Notes under the pieces: generated by a model
Databases searched by the model: none
The model's input: the letters and a program-made list of their open reading frames with translations, nothing else
What the model was told of the DNA's origin: nothing
Program-made: the position numbers and the translations under genes
Shown: one piece after another, positions 1 through 9,025 of the stretch
Layout: each line of letters starts with the position of its first letter
Numbering within the stretch: position 1 is the first letter of the stretch
Assembly (NCBI RefSeq): GCF_000176035.2
Contig: NC_015675.1
Span: 2,422,001 to 2,486,000 of the forward strand
Source: Mesorhizobium opportunistum WSM2075
GTDB taxonomy: Bacteria > Pseudomonadota > Alphaproteobacteria > Rhizobiales > Rhizobiaceae
Reading direction: 5' to 3'
DNA: 64,000 bases

Positions 1-194
1 GCTAATTTGTGCGGGTGGCTGTTCGGCCGGTCATGCCACGATGGCGGGCGCTCGTTGCGTGGCGTCGGGAAGGCCTTGGGCACCGTCAAAAACTGTTGCC
101 CGCCTGCCACAAATTCTTGGCCCGGACGGCTGTCTCGCGACGGCCATTGACTCGTTTTGGGAGCCGGTGCACTCCGTTCAAGTGCTTGGTTTGG

Positions 195-210
195 AGTGGC
201 AAAGGCCACT
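195..210 (+). other. Small hairpin just upstream of the PCMT-like gene RBS
   Basis: AGTGGC-AAAG-GCCACT forms a 6-bp stem with a 4-nt loop directly before the GGAGG of the next gene. It could modulate translation, or it may be chance. The rest of bases 1-224 shows no convincing gene. Confidence 0.25.
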
Positions 211-224
211 TTGGAGGCTTTTCC

Positions 225-1118
225 ATGAAGCGTCGGGACTTCTTGGCGCTGTCGGCGGGTGCTGCGGCGTTTTCCATTCTTCCGGCCACCGTCAGGGCCA
301 ATGTACCGGTGCCCTACGACCGCAACGTACCGGTGCCCTACGACCGCAACGCCGAAGTGCCGTTCAAGGACAAAAAGTCGTTCATCGACTGGATGGTGGC
401 CAATCGCGGCGAGGATCCGAAGTTCCTGGCCGAGCGGTTCGATCGCTTCCAGATCATGGTCTACAACAAGGACGTGCTGGACGACCGCAACAAGCGCGCC
501 TTCCTCCTGACGCCTCGCGAAGAATTCGTGCTGCCCCAGAATCTGGGCCGCGCCTACGACCATGCCTTCCTCGACATCGGCTATGGCGTGACCATTTCGG
601 GTCCGCACCTGGTCGGGCGCATGACGACATCCATAGACGTGCAGTTCGGCGAAGCCGTGCTCGAGGTCGGCACCGGCTCGGGCTACCAGTCGGCGTATCT
701 CGCCAACCTCACCGACAAGGTGCACACGATAGAGATCATCAACCCGCTGGCGCAGCGCACCCGCCGCACCTACGACGCGCTGATCGAGCGCGGCTACAGC
801 GAGTTCGGCTCGGTCACCAGCCGCAACGCCGACGGTTATTATGGCTGGGAAAGCGTCGGCCCGTTCGACAAGATCATCGTCACCTGCGGCATCGACCACA
901 TCCCGCCATCGCTGCTGCAGCAGCTCAAGCCGAATGGCGTGATGGTCATTCCGGTCGGTCCGCCGGGCGCCCAGCACGTGCTCAAGGTGATCAAGCAGCA
1001 GCTTGCCGACGGCACCTTCAACATCGTCCGCTCGGACATCTACAATGGCAAGGTGGTACCGTTCGTGCCGTTCACGAAGCTCGAAGGCGACCAGATCGTC
1101 GGCACGCACAACGCCTGA
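225..1118 (+). CDS. PCMT-family methyltransferase-like protein with Tat signal
   Basis: The 297-residue product matches the protein-L-isoaspartate O-methyltransferase fold. It has a TISGPH segment before the SAM-binding motif VLEVGTGSGYQ (about residue 150), followed by IIVTCG and LKPNGVMVIPVG blocks. Cytosolic PCMT is about 210 residues; this protein has an extra N-terminus that begins KRRDFLALSAG, a twin-arginine signal. The ATG at 225 follows GGAGG by 8 nt, so I prefer it to the longer open frame upstream. A 24-bp tandem duplication encodes VPVPYDRN twice just after the predicted cleavage site. The usual TAAP-type motif reads TCGID, so isoaspartyl repair is uncertain. The next gene, on the same strand 24 nt downstream, also carries a SAM-type domain. 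Confidence 0.8.
   Translation: MKRRDFLALSAGAAAFSILPATVRANVPVPYDRNVPVPYDRNAEVPFKDKKSFIDWMVANRGEDPKFLAERFDRFQIMVYNKDVLDDRNKRAFLLTPREEFVLPQNLGRAYDHAFLDIGYGVTISGPHLVGRMTTSIDVQFGEAVLEVGTGSGYQSAYLANLTDKVHTIEIINPLAQRTRRTYDALIERGYSEFGSVTSRNADGYYGWESVGPFDKIIVTCGIDHIPPSLLQQLKPNGVMVIPVGPPGAQHVLKVIKQQLADGTFNIVRSDIYNGKVVPFVPFTKLEGDQIVGTHNA
300..347 (+). repeat. 24-bp tandem duplication inside the PCMT-like gene
   Basis: Two adjacent 24-bp copies (300-323 and 324-347) differ at a single base. They encode NVPVPYDR twice in frame, just downstream of the Tat signal. This looks like a recent in-frame slippage duplication. Confidence 0.9.
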
Positions 1119-1142
1119 GCATTGCCGCATCAAGGGACCTGA

Positions 1143-3866
1143 ATGGCAGCCGTCATATCGAATTCCCGCCCGGCTCTTCCTTCCCTGAAGGCCGTTCCTC
1201 CGCTCGAGGCGCCTCGGCTCGCGCACTATCTCGCGGTCGGGCTGATCGCCGGAGCCATCATCGCATTGCAGATAGCGGTGATGCGGGTGTTCGCCGTCGG
1301 CAGCTGGTCGCATTTCGGCTCGCTGGTGGTCAGCCTCGCCATGCTCGGCTTCTCGCTGTCCAGCGTCGTCATCTTCGCCGGCAAGGGCTGGTTCGACCGC
1401 CACTGGCAAGGTGCGGCCACCGCCGCCTTGCTGCTGATCGGCCCGCTTGCCGTCGGCTCCAACCTCGTCGCCCAGACGGTGCCGTTCAACGCCATCTTCC
1501 TGGTCTCCGACCCCGAACAGAAATGGCGGCTGCTGGCCAATTTCCTGCTCTATCTCCTGCCCTTCCTGGCCGGTGCGTTCTTTCTCGGCATCGTCTTCCT
1601 GAAGAGCCGCACCGCCTTCGGCCGCGTCTATTTCGCCGATCTCACCGGTTCGGGTCTCGCCGGCCTCGTCGTGCTGGTGTCGATGTATCTGTTTTCGCCG
1701 GAAATCATCATCGTCGTGCCGCTGCTGTTGTGGGCCGCCGGTTCGCTGCTGTGGTTCGCCGCTTTCGGCGCCTGGAAGAGCGTCGTTGCCGGCGTGGTCG
1801 TGGCAGTGCTGTCGATATCGGGCTACCTGATGCTGCCCGGCCTGCTCGGCATACAAGACATCGCGGTGTCGCAATACAAGGGCGTCGCCTACGCCCGCAA
1901 CTTCCCGGACGGCAAGCGCATCTACCGCAGCGTCTCGCCGTTCGGCGACCTGCAGGTCTATGCCAGCTCCTACATGCATTTCGCGCCGGGCCTGAGCGAC
2001 AACGCAGCCTTCGGCATGCCCGAGGTGCCGGCCAACACCTATGTCGGCATGTATCGCGACGGCGACGGGCCGGAAGGCATCATGCGCAACCTGGCGCCGG
2101 CGGAGCAGGTTTATTTCCGCTACCTGCCGATGCACTATCCCTATGTCATCAAGGACAAGCCGAAAACCTTCGTCGTGCAGTTCGGCGGCGGCATCTCCAC
2201 GCAGGCCGCGCTCAATGCCGGATCGACCTCGGTGACCGTCGCCGAGAGCAACCCGATGACGTTGCGGGCGTTCCGCGATCCGGTGCTCAGGGATGTCACC
2301 GGCGATATCCTGGCCGAGCCGCGGCTCAAGGTGATCGACTATGACGGCCGCCTGTTCCTCGCCAACACCGCCGAGCGCTACGACGTCATCGACCTCAGCC
2401 TCGCCGACAGTGTCGGCCTGTCCAATCCAGGCGGTTTCGCCATCTCGGAGAAGTACGCCTACACGCACGAGGCGATGCTGAGCTACATGCACGCGCTGGC
2501 CGATGGCGGCGTGCTGTCGGTGACCTTGTGGAACAAGGAAGAGCCGCCGAAATCGGTGCTGAAGCTCTATGCGACCATCGCCGAAGCGGCCAGGACATTC
2601 GATCCGCAGGGCGCGGCCAATGACGTCTTCGCGGTGTCGAGCTATCTCTCGACGACGACGGTGCTGTTCAAGCGCGGCGGCTTCACCGAGACCGAAATCA
2701 AGACGCTGCGCGACTACACCAAGTCGATGTCCTGGGAGGAAGTCTATTATCCGGGCATGGTCTATGATGGGGCCGGTGCGCAAAAGGTGCTCGATGATTA
2801 CCGCGCCTCGATCTTCGGCAGCGGACAGGACGCGACGCTGACGCAGCCCGCCGCCGATGCGACCGCACCCGCCGACCCAACCGCACCGGCAAACCCGGAT
2901 TGCGACCCGACGGCGCCTGCCGATCCGACGCTCGACGCCTGTGCGGGCGCCGGCGGCGATGCCGGTCCGCAGGTGCTGCCGGCGACGGAACTGCAGCGCA
3001 TGACATGGCATGCGCTTTTGACCGGCGGCTGGGAAAAGCTCGCCGGCGATTATGTCTTCGACGCGCGTGCGCTCAGCAACGACCAGCCATATTTCGCCGC
3101 CTATGTGAAGGTCGCCGACCTGCCGCGCACGCTGGACCGGCTCGACCTGTTCCAGGACGATTGGGGTTATCTCTTGATCTGGGCGACGCTCGGCATCGCC
3201 TGCCTCACGGCGGCGTCGCTGGTGCTTTTGCCGGTCATCTTCGGCTGGCGCATCGTGTTCTCGCGCTCGCGCGGCAAGCTCGGCACTATCCTCTATTTCG
3301 CTTGCCTCGGCCTCGGCTATATCATGGTCGAGGTCGGGCTGATCAGCCGCTTCACCGTCGCGCTCGCCAATCCGACGGTGTCGGCTTCGGTGCTGATCTC
3401 GTCGATGCTGGTGTTTTCCGGCCTGGGCAGCTTGTTTGCGGAGCGCATCTTCGACCGCGCCAGGACGCTGCTGCCGGTGGTGCTGCTGGCCGTCTGCGTG
3501 CTGCTGCTCGCTTACGGTTTCTATTTGTCACCGGTGCTCGACCGGATCGGCGCCTATCCCTATGCGGCGCGGCTGCTGCTCTGCTTCCTTTTGGTGTCGC
3601 CGCCGGCCTTCCTGATGGGCATGCCGATGGCCACCGCCATGACCTGGCTGGCGCGGCTCGGCAAGGAGCATCTGTTCGTGTGGGCGTGGGGCATCAATGG
3701 CTGCTTCTCGGTGATCGGCTCGGCCGCGGTGCCGATCGTCGCCACCAGTTTCGGTCTCAGCGCCGTGCTGCAATGGGCCGCGATCGCATATCTCGTCGCC
3801 ATCCCGGCGTTCTTTGCCGTGCTGTTGCCCTCGAAGGCGCCGGCTGTCCGGTTGGTGACGGCCTGA
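1143..3866 (+). CDS. Polytopic membrane protein with spermidine-synthase-like domain
   Basis: The protein has 907 residues. Roughly residues 25-240 hold about six membrane helices. A central soluble part (about 245-670) contains VVQFGGGISTQ and VTVAESNP, which resemble the nucleotide-binding motif of spermidine synthases. The C-terminal part (about 675-900) holds further helices. A low-complexity Pro/Ala/Asp/Thr stretch rich in APADPT units (about residues 570-610) interrupts the soluble domain. Fused SpeE-like membrane proteins are widespread but their substrate is generally unknown. The ATG lies 24 nt after the PCMT-like stop, and the stop overlaps the next ATG (TGATG), so the three genes are probably one operon. 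Confidence 0.75.
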   Translation: MAAVISNSRPALPSLKAVPPLEAPRLAHYLAVGLIAGAIIALQIAVMRVFAVGSWSHFGSLVVSLAMLGFSLSSVVIFAGKGWFDRHWQGAATAALLLIGPLAVGSNLVAQTVPFNAIFLVSDPEQKWRLLANFLLYLLPFLAGAFFLGIVFLKSRTAFGRVYFADLTGSGLAGLVVLVSMYLFSPEIIIVVPLLLWAAGSLLWFAAFGAWKSVVAGVVVAVLSISGYLMLPGLLGIQDIAVSQYKGVAYARNFPDGKRIYRSVSPFGDLQVYASSYMHFAPGLSDNAAFGMPEVPANTYVGMYRDGDGPEGIMRNLAPAEQVYFRYLPMHYPYVIKDKPKTFVVQFGGGISTQAALNAGSTSVTVAESNPMTLRAFRDPVLRDVTGDILAEPRLKVIDYDGRLFLANTAERYDVIDLSLADSVGLSNPGGFAISEKYAYTHEAMLSYMHALADGGVLSVTLWNKEEPPKSVLKLYATIAEAARTFDPQGAANDVFAVSSYLSTTTVLFKRGGFTETEIKTLRDYTKSMSWEEVYYPGMVYDGAGAQKVLDDYRASIFGSGQDATLTQPAADATAPADPTAPANPDCDPTAPADPTLDACAGAGGDAGPQVLPATELQRMTWHALLTGGWEKLAGDYVFDARALSNDQPYFAAYVKVADLPRTLDRLDLFQDDWGYLLIWATLGIACLTAASLVLLPVIFGWRIVFSRSRGKLGTILYFACLGLGYIMVEVGLISRFTVALANPTVSASVLISSMLVFSGLGSLFAERIFDRARTLLPVVLLAVCVLLLAYGFYLSPVLDRIGAYPYAARLLLCFLLVSPPAFLMGMPMATAMTWLARLGKEHLFVWAWGINGCFSVIGSAAVPIVATSFGLSAVLQWAAIAYLVAIPAFFAVLLPSKAPAVRLVTA

Positions 3867-4798
3867 TGGTCGGCCGGCGCGCCGTCGTCGCCGCATTGCT
3901 GGCCACGGCAGCGTTTCCGATGGCAAGCCAGGGCGCGCGCTTGCACAAGGCGATATCCACCATCGTGCCGTTCAAGGCGTCACCCTTTCCCTATCGCGGA
4001 AAATTGCCCGACGGCTCGGGGCCGTTTCTGGACGTGACCGCCAACGGCCGGCATGGCCACACCTCGCCGCGCGGCGGCATCTATTGGGAAGACGAGACCT
4101 ATTCCGACCGCTCGACGCTGCTGGCGATACCGCGGAGGTTCGACCCGGCTAGGCCGGCGGTGATCGTGGTGTTCTTCCACGGCAATGGCGCCACCTTGCA
4201 GCGCGACGTGGTCGGCCGCCAGCGGGTCGTCGCACAGGTTGAGGCGTCCGGCCTCAACGCCGTGCTGGTGGCGCCGCAGTTCGCCAGCAATGCGCTGGAT
4301 TCCAGCGCCGGCAATTTCTGGACGCCGGGCTATTTTGCTGGGTTCATGGCCGAGGCGGCGCAGGAGCTGGCCAAGCTGACCGGCGCCAAGGCGACGACAT
4401 TCGAGGCCATGCCGGTGGTGCTGGTCGCCTATAGCGGCGGCTACAACCCGGCCGCCTTCGTGCTTGGGAATGGTGACATCGGCGGTCGCTTGCTCGGCGT
4501 CATCCTGCTCGACGCGGTGTTCGACGAGGCCGACATTTTCGCCAACTGGATCACGCATCACCGCAAGAGTTTTTTCGTCAGCGCCTATGGCCGGTCCTCG
4601 GCCGCCGGCAATGCGGAGATCCGGCAGTTGCTGGCCAGCCAGGGCATCAACGCCAGTTCCGATCCGCCGCGCCGGCTCGAAGCTGGCGCCATCGCCTTCC
4701 TCGCCTCGGATGCCGCCCACGATACGTTCGTCACCCGCGCCTTCGTCAACAACCCGCTGCAGTGGCTCCTTGCCAGGCTGCACGGATTTCCACGTTAG
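3866..4798 (+). CDS. Alpha/beta-hydrolase-like exported protein
   Basis: The 310-residue product begins with a hydrophobic leader (AVVAALLATAAFPMASQGA), so it is probably exported. An HGNGATLQ segment near residue 98 fits the oxyanion region, and VAYSGGY near residue 188 is a plausible nucleophile elbow (A-x-S-x-G rather than G-x-S-x-G). DAVFDEAD and a late SDAAHDTF histidine could complete a triad. Its ATG overlaps the upstream TGA, implying translational coupling to the membrane SpeE-like gene. Its stop overlaps the stop of the convergent gene by 4 bp. Substrate unknown. Confidence 0.65.
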   Translation: MVGRRAVVAALLATAAFPMASQGARLHKAISTIVPFKASPFPYRGKLPDGSGPFLDVTANGRHGHTSPRGGIYWEDETYSDRSTLLAIPRRFDPARPAVIVVFFHGNGATLQRDVVGRQRVVAQVEASGLNAVLVAPQFASNALDSSAGNFWTPGYFAGFMAEAAQELAKLTGAKATTFEAMPVVLVAYSGGYNPAAFVLGNGDIGGRLLGVILLDAVFDEADIFANWITHHRKSFFVSAYGRSSAAGNAEIRQLLASQGINASSDPPRRLEAGAIAFLASDAAHDTFVTRAFVNNPLQWLLARLHGFPR

Positions 4799-6066
4799 TT
4801 GAACCACAGCGCGAACGTCAAAAACCCGCCGCCGCCGAACTCGCGCTGGATCTGGTCGAAATCCTCGCTGGTCAGGATCTTGCCGCTTTCGAGATAGGGC
4901 GCGATGCCCGGGCCGGTGATCGACAGCACGAGGTCGAAGGGCTTCGGCTCGTCGAAGAAGCGCTTCATGTTGATGCCTTTGCCGGCGATGCGGAAATGCG
5001 GCAGCAGCGCCCGGCCTTCGAGCAGGTCCTCGGCCATGGTCAAGGTGGCGAGCCATGCCTGCACCTGCTCCTCGCCGACTTCGAGACCGGTGAGCGGGTT
5101 CTCGCCCTTCTGCTGCGGGCCGGGCAGCCATTCGCGGTCATTGTCTTTCTCGGCGCGGATCGCCCTCCAGTCCTCGCGCGACAGGCGGATCATTTCGAGC
5201 AGCTCTTGGCGTGCGGCCTTGCGGCGCTCCGGCTCGACCACTGGCCAGTTGATCATATGCACCATCGAGATGAAATCGGCGATGCGCCATTCCGAGGAGA
5301 AGATGCTCGAGCCCATCTCGCTGGGCGGGGGCACGAGAATATCCTGCAGCGGCAGCTTGGCGCGCGGGAACAGCATGTGGAAGGAGCCGTCGAAGGTGCC
5401 CTTGAAATCATGCGCCAGCCAGAAATCGGCCTGCGCCATCAGGAACTCGGCATAGCCCTGGAGCCAGTAACCGTCGGCGCGGTCGAAGCGGAAGGTCAGC
5501 GTGGGTGCGGCGTCGCCCTGTGAAACGCCGCCGTGCGACAGCGCGGCCATGATGGCCGCCATGCTTTCATCAGGCGCGATCGTGCCGTCCTCGTTGAGGT
5601 CGATGCCGACATGGGTAAGGTCGATGACCATGCCGATATCGGCCTCGGCGGGGACCGAGCCCAATGTAGCGGCGGATTTTGCCAGGCGGTCGCGGAAGGC
5701 GAGCAGGATGGCGCGGAATTGTTCGTAGGTCAGCGGCTCGGGATTGGGATTGGTCGGCACCGGCAGCTGCATCAGCGGCAGCATGAAGGATTGCGGGCTC
5801 TCGAAGCCATGGCGGTGCAGACCGGCGGCGAGCAACTCAAGTGCTGTGAAGAATTCGCCGGCGCCGGCGGCATAGGCCGATGCCGGGTCTTTCGGAGCGG
5901 CGGCCTCCAGCGTCGACAGGGCGCTGTCGCGCGCGGCCACGGTCTTGGCCTCGAACAGCGCGGTTGCCGCTTCGGGCACGGCGGCGCTGGCGGAAGACAA
6001 GCTGGCGAAGGATAAGGGGAGAAGCACCATGAAGGCGGATGCCAGCAGGCCTGCTGTTCGTGTCAT
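4795..6066 (-). CDS. Secreted protein of unknown function with EF-hand-like loop
   Basis: The 423-residue product has a clear signal peptide (about residues 1-28, ending SASA). A calcium-loop-like DLNEDGTIAPDE lies near residue 155, matching the DxNxDGxIxxxE pattern of an EF-hand. The rest is helical with no catalytic motif that I recognise. The gene converges on the hydrolase gene with a 4-bp stop overlap and is divergent from the CapA-like gene, with only about 40 bp between the starts. I assign no function. Confidence 0.65.
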   Translation of the reverse strand: MTRTAGLLASAFMVLLPLSFASLSSASAAVPEAATALFEAKTVAARDSALSTLEAAAPKDPASAYAAGAGEFFTALELLAAGLHRHGFESPQSFMLPLMQLPVPTNPNPEPLTYEQFRAILLAFRDRLAKSAATLGSVPAEADIGMVIDLTHVGIDLNEDGTIAPDESMAAIMAALSHGGVSQGDAAPTLTFRFDRADGYWLQGYAEFLMAQADFWLAHDFKGTFDGSFHMLFPRAKLPLQDILVPPPSEMGSSIFSSEWRIADFISMVHMINWPVVEPERRKAARQELLEMIRLSREDWRAIRAEKDNDREWLPGPQQKGENPLTGLEVGEEQVQAWLATLTMAEDLLEGRALLPHFRIAGKGINMKRFFDEPKPFDLVLSITGPGIAPYLESGKILTSEDFDQIQREFGGGGFLTFALWFN

Positions 6067-6106
6067 TCTTTCCCTCCCAGGTAGCGTTGCGGGCGACCAT
6101 ACACGA

Positions 6107-7240
6107 ATGTCGGCCTCCGCGCTTCAACCTGTCCGGCGGACGGTCTACACAGGGCAAACGATTGGGCTTTGCGTGTCGAACTATCCGCTCTCCTACAAGC
6201 TGTCCTGGCTGCCGCGTTTCCTGAAGCCGTCGCTCGGCGGCGATGCAAACGGGTTTGCGCCTGCGGCTGCAACGTTGATGGACCCCCCGCCGAAGCGGAC
6301 GGTGCGGCTCGCCTTCATCGGCGACATCTCGGCGGTGGCCAATCGCAGCGCGCCGGACTGCGACCCCGCGATCAAGGCGCTGCTAGGTGCCGCCGATCTG
6401 GTGATCGGCAATTGCGAAAGCCCTGTCGTGGACAGGCCAAGTGCCGTTCTGGGCACCAAGCTCGGCACGCATCATGCGATGAGCGAGCGATTTCTGGCCG
6501 AGGCGCTGTCTTCGGTCGGGATCGCGCGCGAAAAACTGGTGCTGTCGCTGGCCAACAATCATGTGCTCGACCAGGGCGTCGCCGGCTTCGACGATACGGT
6601 GGCGGCGCTGAAGCGGCTCGGTATCCGCACCATCGGCCTGGCGGCCAATGGCCCGGTGCAGTCCGTCAAAGCCGGATCGCTGACCGTCGGCCTTGCCGCC
6701 TTCACGCTGTGGCGCAATGCGGGCGAAGACCTGTCCGCCGGCCGCGTGTCAATGGGCAGCGACCCGACAGGCTGGCCGCGTGACGGCTGCGATCTCCTCT
6801 GCGCCGTGCCGCATTGGGACTGGGAGTTCCGCCACTTTCCACGCGCCGAAACGCGAGCGCTTGCCATGCGCCTGACCGGGCAGGGCGTCGGCCTGATCGC
6901 CGGTCATCACGCCCATGTCGTGCAGCCGGTGGAGCGGATCGGTGAGACGGTCGTCGCCTATGGACTTGGCGATTTCCTCGGCACCGCCCTTGCCCACCAG
7001 CCATGGCCGGGGCGCATTGGCGGGATTTTCGTCGTCGATGTCAGCGCCGATGCCGGGACGCGTGGGATGGTTGCATCGTATAGGCTGCATCCCTTTGCGC
7101 GGCTGCGGAGCGGAGATCATGAGCGGCTGGTGCCGGTGGAGGGGTTGGAGGGGGCGATGAGGGAAAGGGTCGAACGGCGGCTGGGCGTGATCTTCCCTTC
7201 TCCCCTTGTGGGAGAAGGTGGCCGCGAAGCGGCCGGATGA
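6107..7240 (+). CDS. CapA-family (PGA_cap) metallophosphatase-like protein
   Basis: This 377-residue product shows the motif series of the PGA_cap/calcineurin-like family: FIGDIS, GNCESP, LANNHVLDQG, PHWDWEF and GHHAHVVQ. Members act in poly-gamma-glutamate capsule or polysaccharide processes, often without a defined reaction. There is no signal peptide. The ATG at 6107 and a GTG at 6173 (VSNYPLSYKL) are both possible starts. The last 14 or so codons, including SPLVGEGGREAAG, lie inside the palindromic repeat at 7197-7340, so the original C-terminus was probably replaced by repeat sequence. Confidence 0.75.
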   Translation: MSASALQPVRRTVYTGQTIGLCVSNYPLSYKLSWLPRFLKPSLGGDANGFAPAAATLMDPPPKRTVRLAFIGDISAVANRSAPDCDPAIKALLGAADLVIGNCESPVVDRPSAVLGTKLGTHHAMSERFLAEALSSVGIAREKLVLSLANNHVLDQGVAGFDDTVAALKRLGIRTIGLAANGPVQSVKAGSLTVGLAAFTLWRNAGEDLSAGRVSMGSDPTGWPRDGCDLLCAVPHWDWEFRHFPRAETRALAMRLTGQGVGLIAGHHAHVVQPVERIGETVVAYGLGDFLGTALAHQPWPGRIGGIFVVDVSADAGTRGMVASYRLHPFARLRSGDHERLVPVEGLEGAMRERVERRLGVIFPSPLVGEGGREAAG

Positions 7241-7340
7241 GGGGTGCTCCAGGGAACACCAACGTCTCACTCCGCTGGAACACCCCTTCATCCGTCTCGG
7301 CGCTGACGCGCCGATCCACCTTCTCCCACAAGGGGAGAAG
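7197..7340. repeat. Palindromic intergenic repeat with 25-bp perfect arms
   Basis: The outer arms 7197-7221 and 7316-7340 are perfect 25-bp inverted repeats. The interior contains further related inverted segments (GGATGAGGGGTG against CACCCCTTCATCC). This is a typical rhizobial intergenic mosaic repeat. Its left arm overlaps the end of the CapA-like gene. Confidence 0.85.
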
Positions 7341-7412
7341 GAGAAGTGCCATCCGTCTGGCGTCGCTCCAACAAAACCAGCTATCATGCCAGCATAGCTT
7401 GCGGGGTTGGCG

Positions 7413-8381
7413 ATGGAAACAGCGGATTTCATGCCTGGTGAGGCGGCCACCGCCGCCATCCGGAAAGACATCGAGAGCTATGAGGCGGCGCGGGCCTCGG
7501 TGGCGCGGCAGGTGCGCTGGCGGGTGCCGATGTTCGTCGGCCTGGTGGTGGTCGCCGTGGTGGTGCTCACCTGGCTGTTCAACAAGGTCGCCGACCCAAA
7601 CGAGCAGTGGTTCTCGCCGCCGCATGTGTTCCTCTATGCCGTCGGCTTGGCGGCTTCGATCCTGCTCTACTTCCAGGCCATGAAGCCCGCCGCCCGGCTG
7701 CAGCAATCGTTCCGCCAAACGCTGCTGCCCATCATCTTCGGCTTCATCCGCGATGTGCGCTACCAGCATGGCGGCAGGCCGAATTCCTTCGACCGGCTGC
7801 CGCGCGAGGCGGTCGGGCCGTTCAACCGGCAAGCGTTCGACGATGTCGTTTCGGGCCGCTACGAGGAGTTTCCGTTCGAGCTCTACGAAGCGGAATTGCG
7901 GGAAGGGACGGGCAAGGGCTCATCGACGGCCTTCAAAGGCGTCATCGTCGCCTTCGAGGCCATCGAGCCGTTCCCGGGAATCCTGGTGGCGACGCGGCGC
8001 ACCAACGCGGTCATCGGCTTTTTCCGCGGCATGTTCACGGCCAGGATGCAGGAGCTGTCGTCGGGTGAGCCCCTGCTCGACGCGGCTTACGAATTCCGCA
8101 CCGACAATGTCGAGGCGGCGCGGCCGCTGGTGACCGGCCGGCTGGCGCAGGCGCTGAAATGGCTCGGCGAAACCTGGCCGGACGATCCGGCCCGCGTCGC
8201 GCTCAATGGCGGCGACGGTTTCCTGCTGTTGCCGCAAGCGAAGAACTTCTTCGAGCTGCCGGACATTTCGGTGCCGCTCGATTACACCAGGCACGTCGCG
8301 CCGATGATATCGGATATGGGCGCCATGCTGGCCACGGCAGCGCTGGTGCGCAAGATCGGCGCAAAGGACGCGGCGGGTTAG
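7413..8381 (+). CDS. DUF3137-type membrane protein
   Basis: The 322-residue protein has two membrane helices near residues 38-58 and 72-90. A long soluble region follows, including FELYEAELREGTG, IVATRRTNAVIGFFRG and GLLLLPQAK-like blocks, characteristic of the DUF3137 group. Its function is unknown; members often sit near other envelope proteins. I start at the ATG at 7413; a TTG two codons upstream (7407) is also possible. It follows the intergenic repeat and stands alone on this strand. Confidence 0.7.
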   Translation: METADFMPGEAATAAIRKDIESYEAARASVARQVRWRVPMFVGLVVVAVVVLTWLFNKVADPNEQWFSPPHVFLYAVGLAASILLYFQAMKPAARLQQSFRQTLLPIIFGFIRDVRYQHGGRPNSFDRLPREAVGPFNRQAFDDVVSGRYEEFPFELYEAELREGTGKGSSTAFKGVIVAFEAIEPFPGILVATRRTNAVIGFFRGMFTARMQELSSGEPLLDAAYEFRTDNVEAARPLVTGRLAQALKWLGETWPDDPARVALNGGDGFLLLPQAKNFFELPDISVPLDYTRHVAPMISDMGAMLATAALVRKIGAKDAAG

Positions 8382-8394
8382 CCGAGCTTGGCCG

Positions 8395-8889
8395 TCAGCA
8401 ATCGAAGCCGTGTTTGTCGCGCATGGTGTCCACCTCTTCCTTCGACATTTTCTTGAACATCACGCAGACGGTGAAGCTGCCGACCTGCCGTCCATCGCGG
8501 GTATAGCCCCAATCTGAAATATCGTCCCGGGTGAATTCGATGTTCTGGCCGAGGACGACGTTGCGCACTTGTTCCGGCTGGTTCGCCAATATGCCGACAA
8601 AGCCGGTTTCGGTGCGCCGGAACGGGATGACCCAGAAGTGCTCGGTGACGTTGCCGTCGCGCACCTTGACCTTCAATTTGAACCTCTCCGTGCCGGAGGG
8701 AGGAGCCTCGGCCAAGGCCAGGAATTCATCGAGGCTGGTGAGCGCCTGCGCGGTCGCGGCGGCCATTTCGGGGTCGTCCTTGGTAAAGATAATCGTCTTG
8801 TCGTCACCCCGGTCCACGTCCTGCGCACAGGCGGATCCAGGCCCAAGCGCCAGCATCAGCGATATTATGGTCCGGAATACAAACTTCAT
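8395..8889 (-). CDS. DUF2314 (YegJ-like) exported protein
   Basis: The 164-residue protein carries a signal peptide (about 1-22, ending ACA). It then has the DUF2314 features: a tract EHFWVIPF, a GILANQP segment and IEFTRDDISDWGY near the C-terminus. These proteins resemble E. coli YegJ and have no known activity. It is convergent with the DUF3137 gene, with 13 bp between stops. Confidence 0.75.
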   Translation of the reverse strand: MKFVFRTIISLMLALGPGSACAQDVDRGDDKTIIFTKDDPEMAAATAQALTSLDEFLALAEAPPSGTERFKLKVKVRDGNVTEHFWVIPFRRTETGFVGILANQPEQVRNVVLGQNIEFTRDDISDWGYTRDGRQVGSFTVCVMFKKMSKEEVDTMRDKHGFDC

Positions 8890-9025
8890 GGAATGACGTC
8901 CCCCTCTGGCTGCCTATACTCTCCTGCATTCGTTTCGAATTTGCAACCATAGCGCGTATCCCCGGTGTCGCCGCTATGGTTTTTGCCGAACAGCCGCGCT
9001 ATCCCTTGGCCAACGGGGGATATTC

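Noticed and set aside
41-2344. 767-codon open frame across the PCMT-like and SpeE-like genes
   Set aside because: Arg/Ala/Gly-rich shadow frame of two well-supported genes, with no domain of its own.
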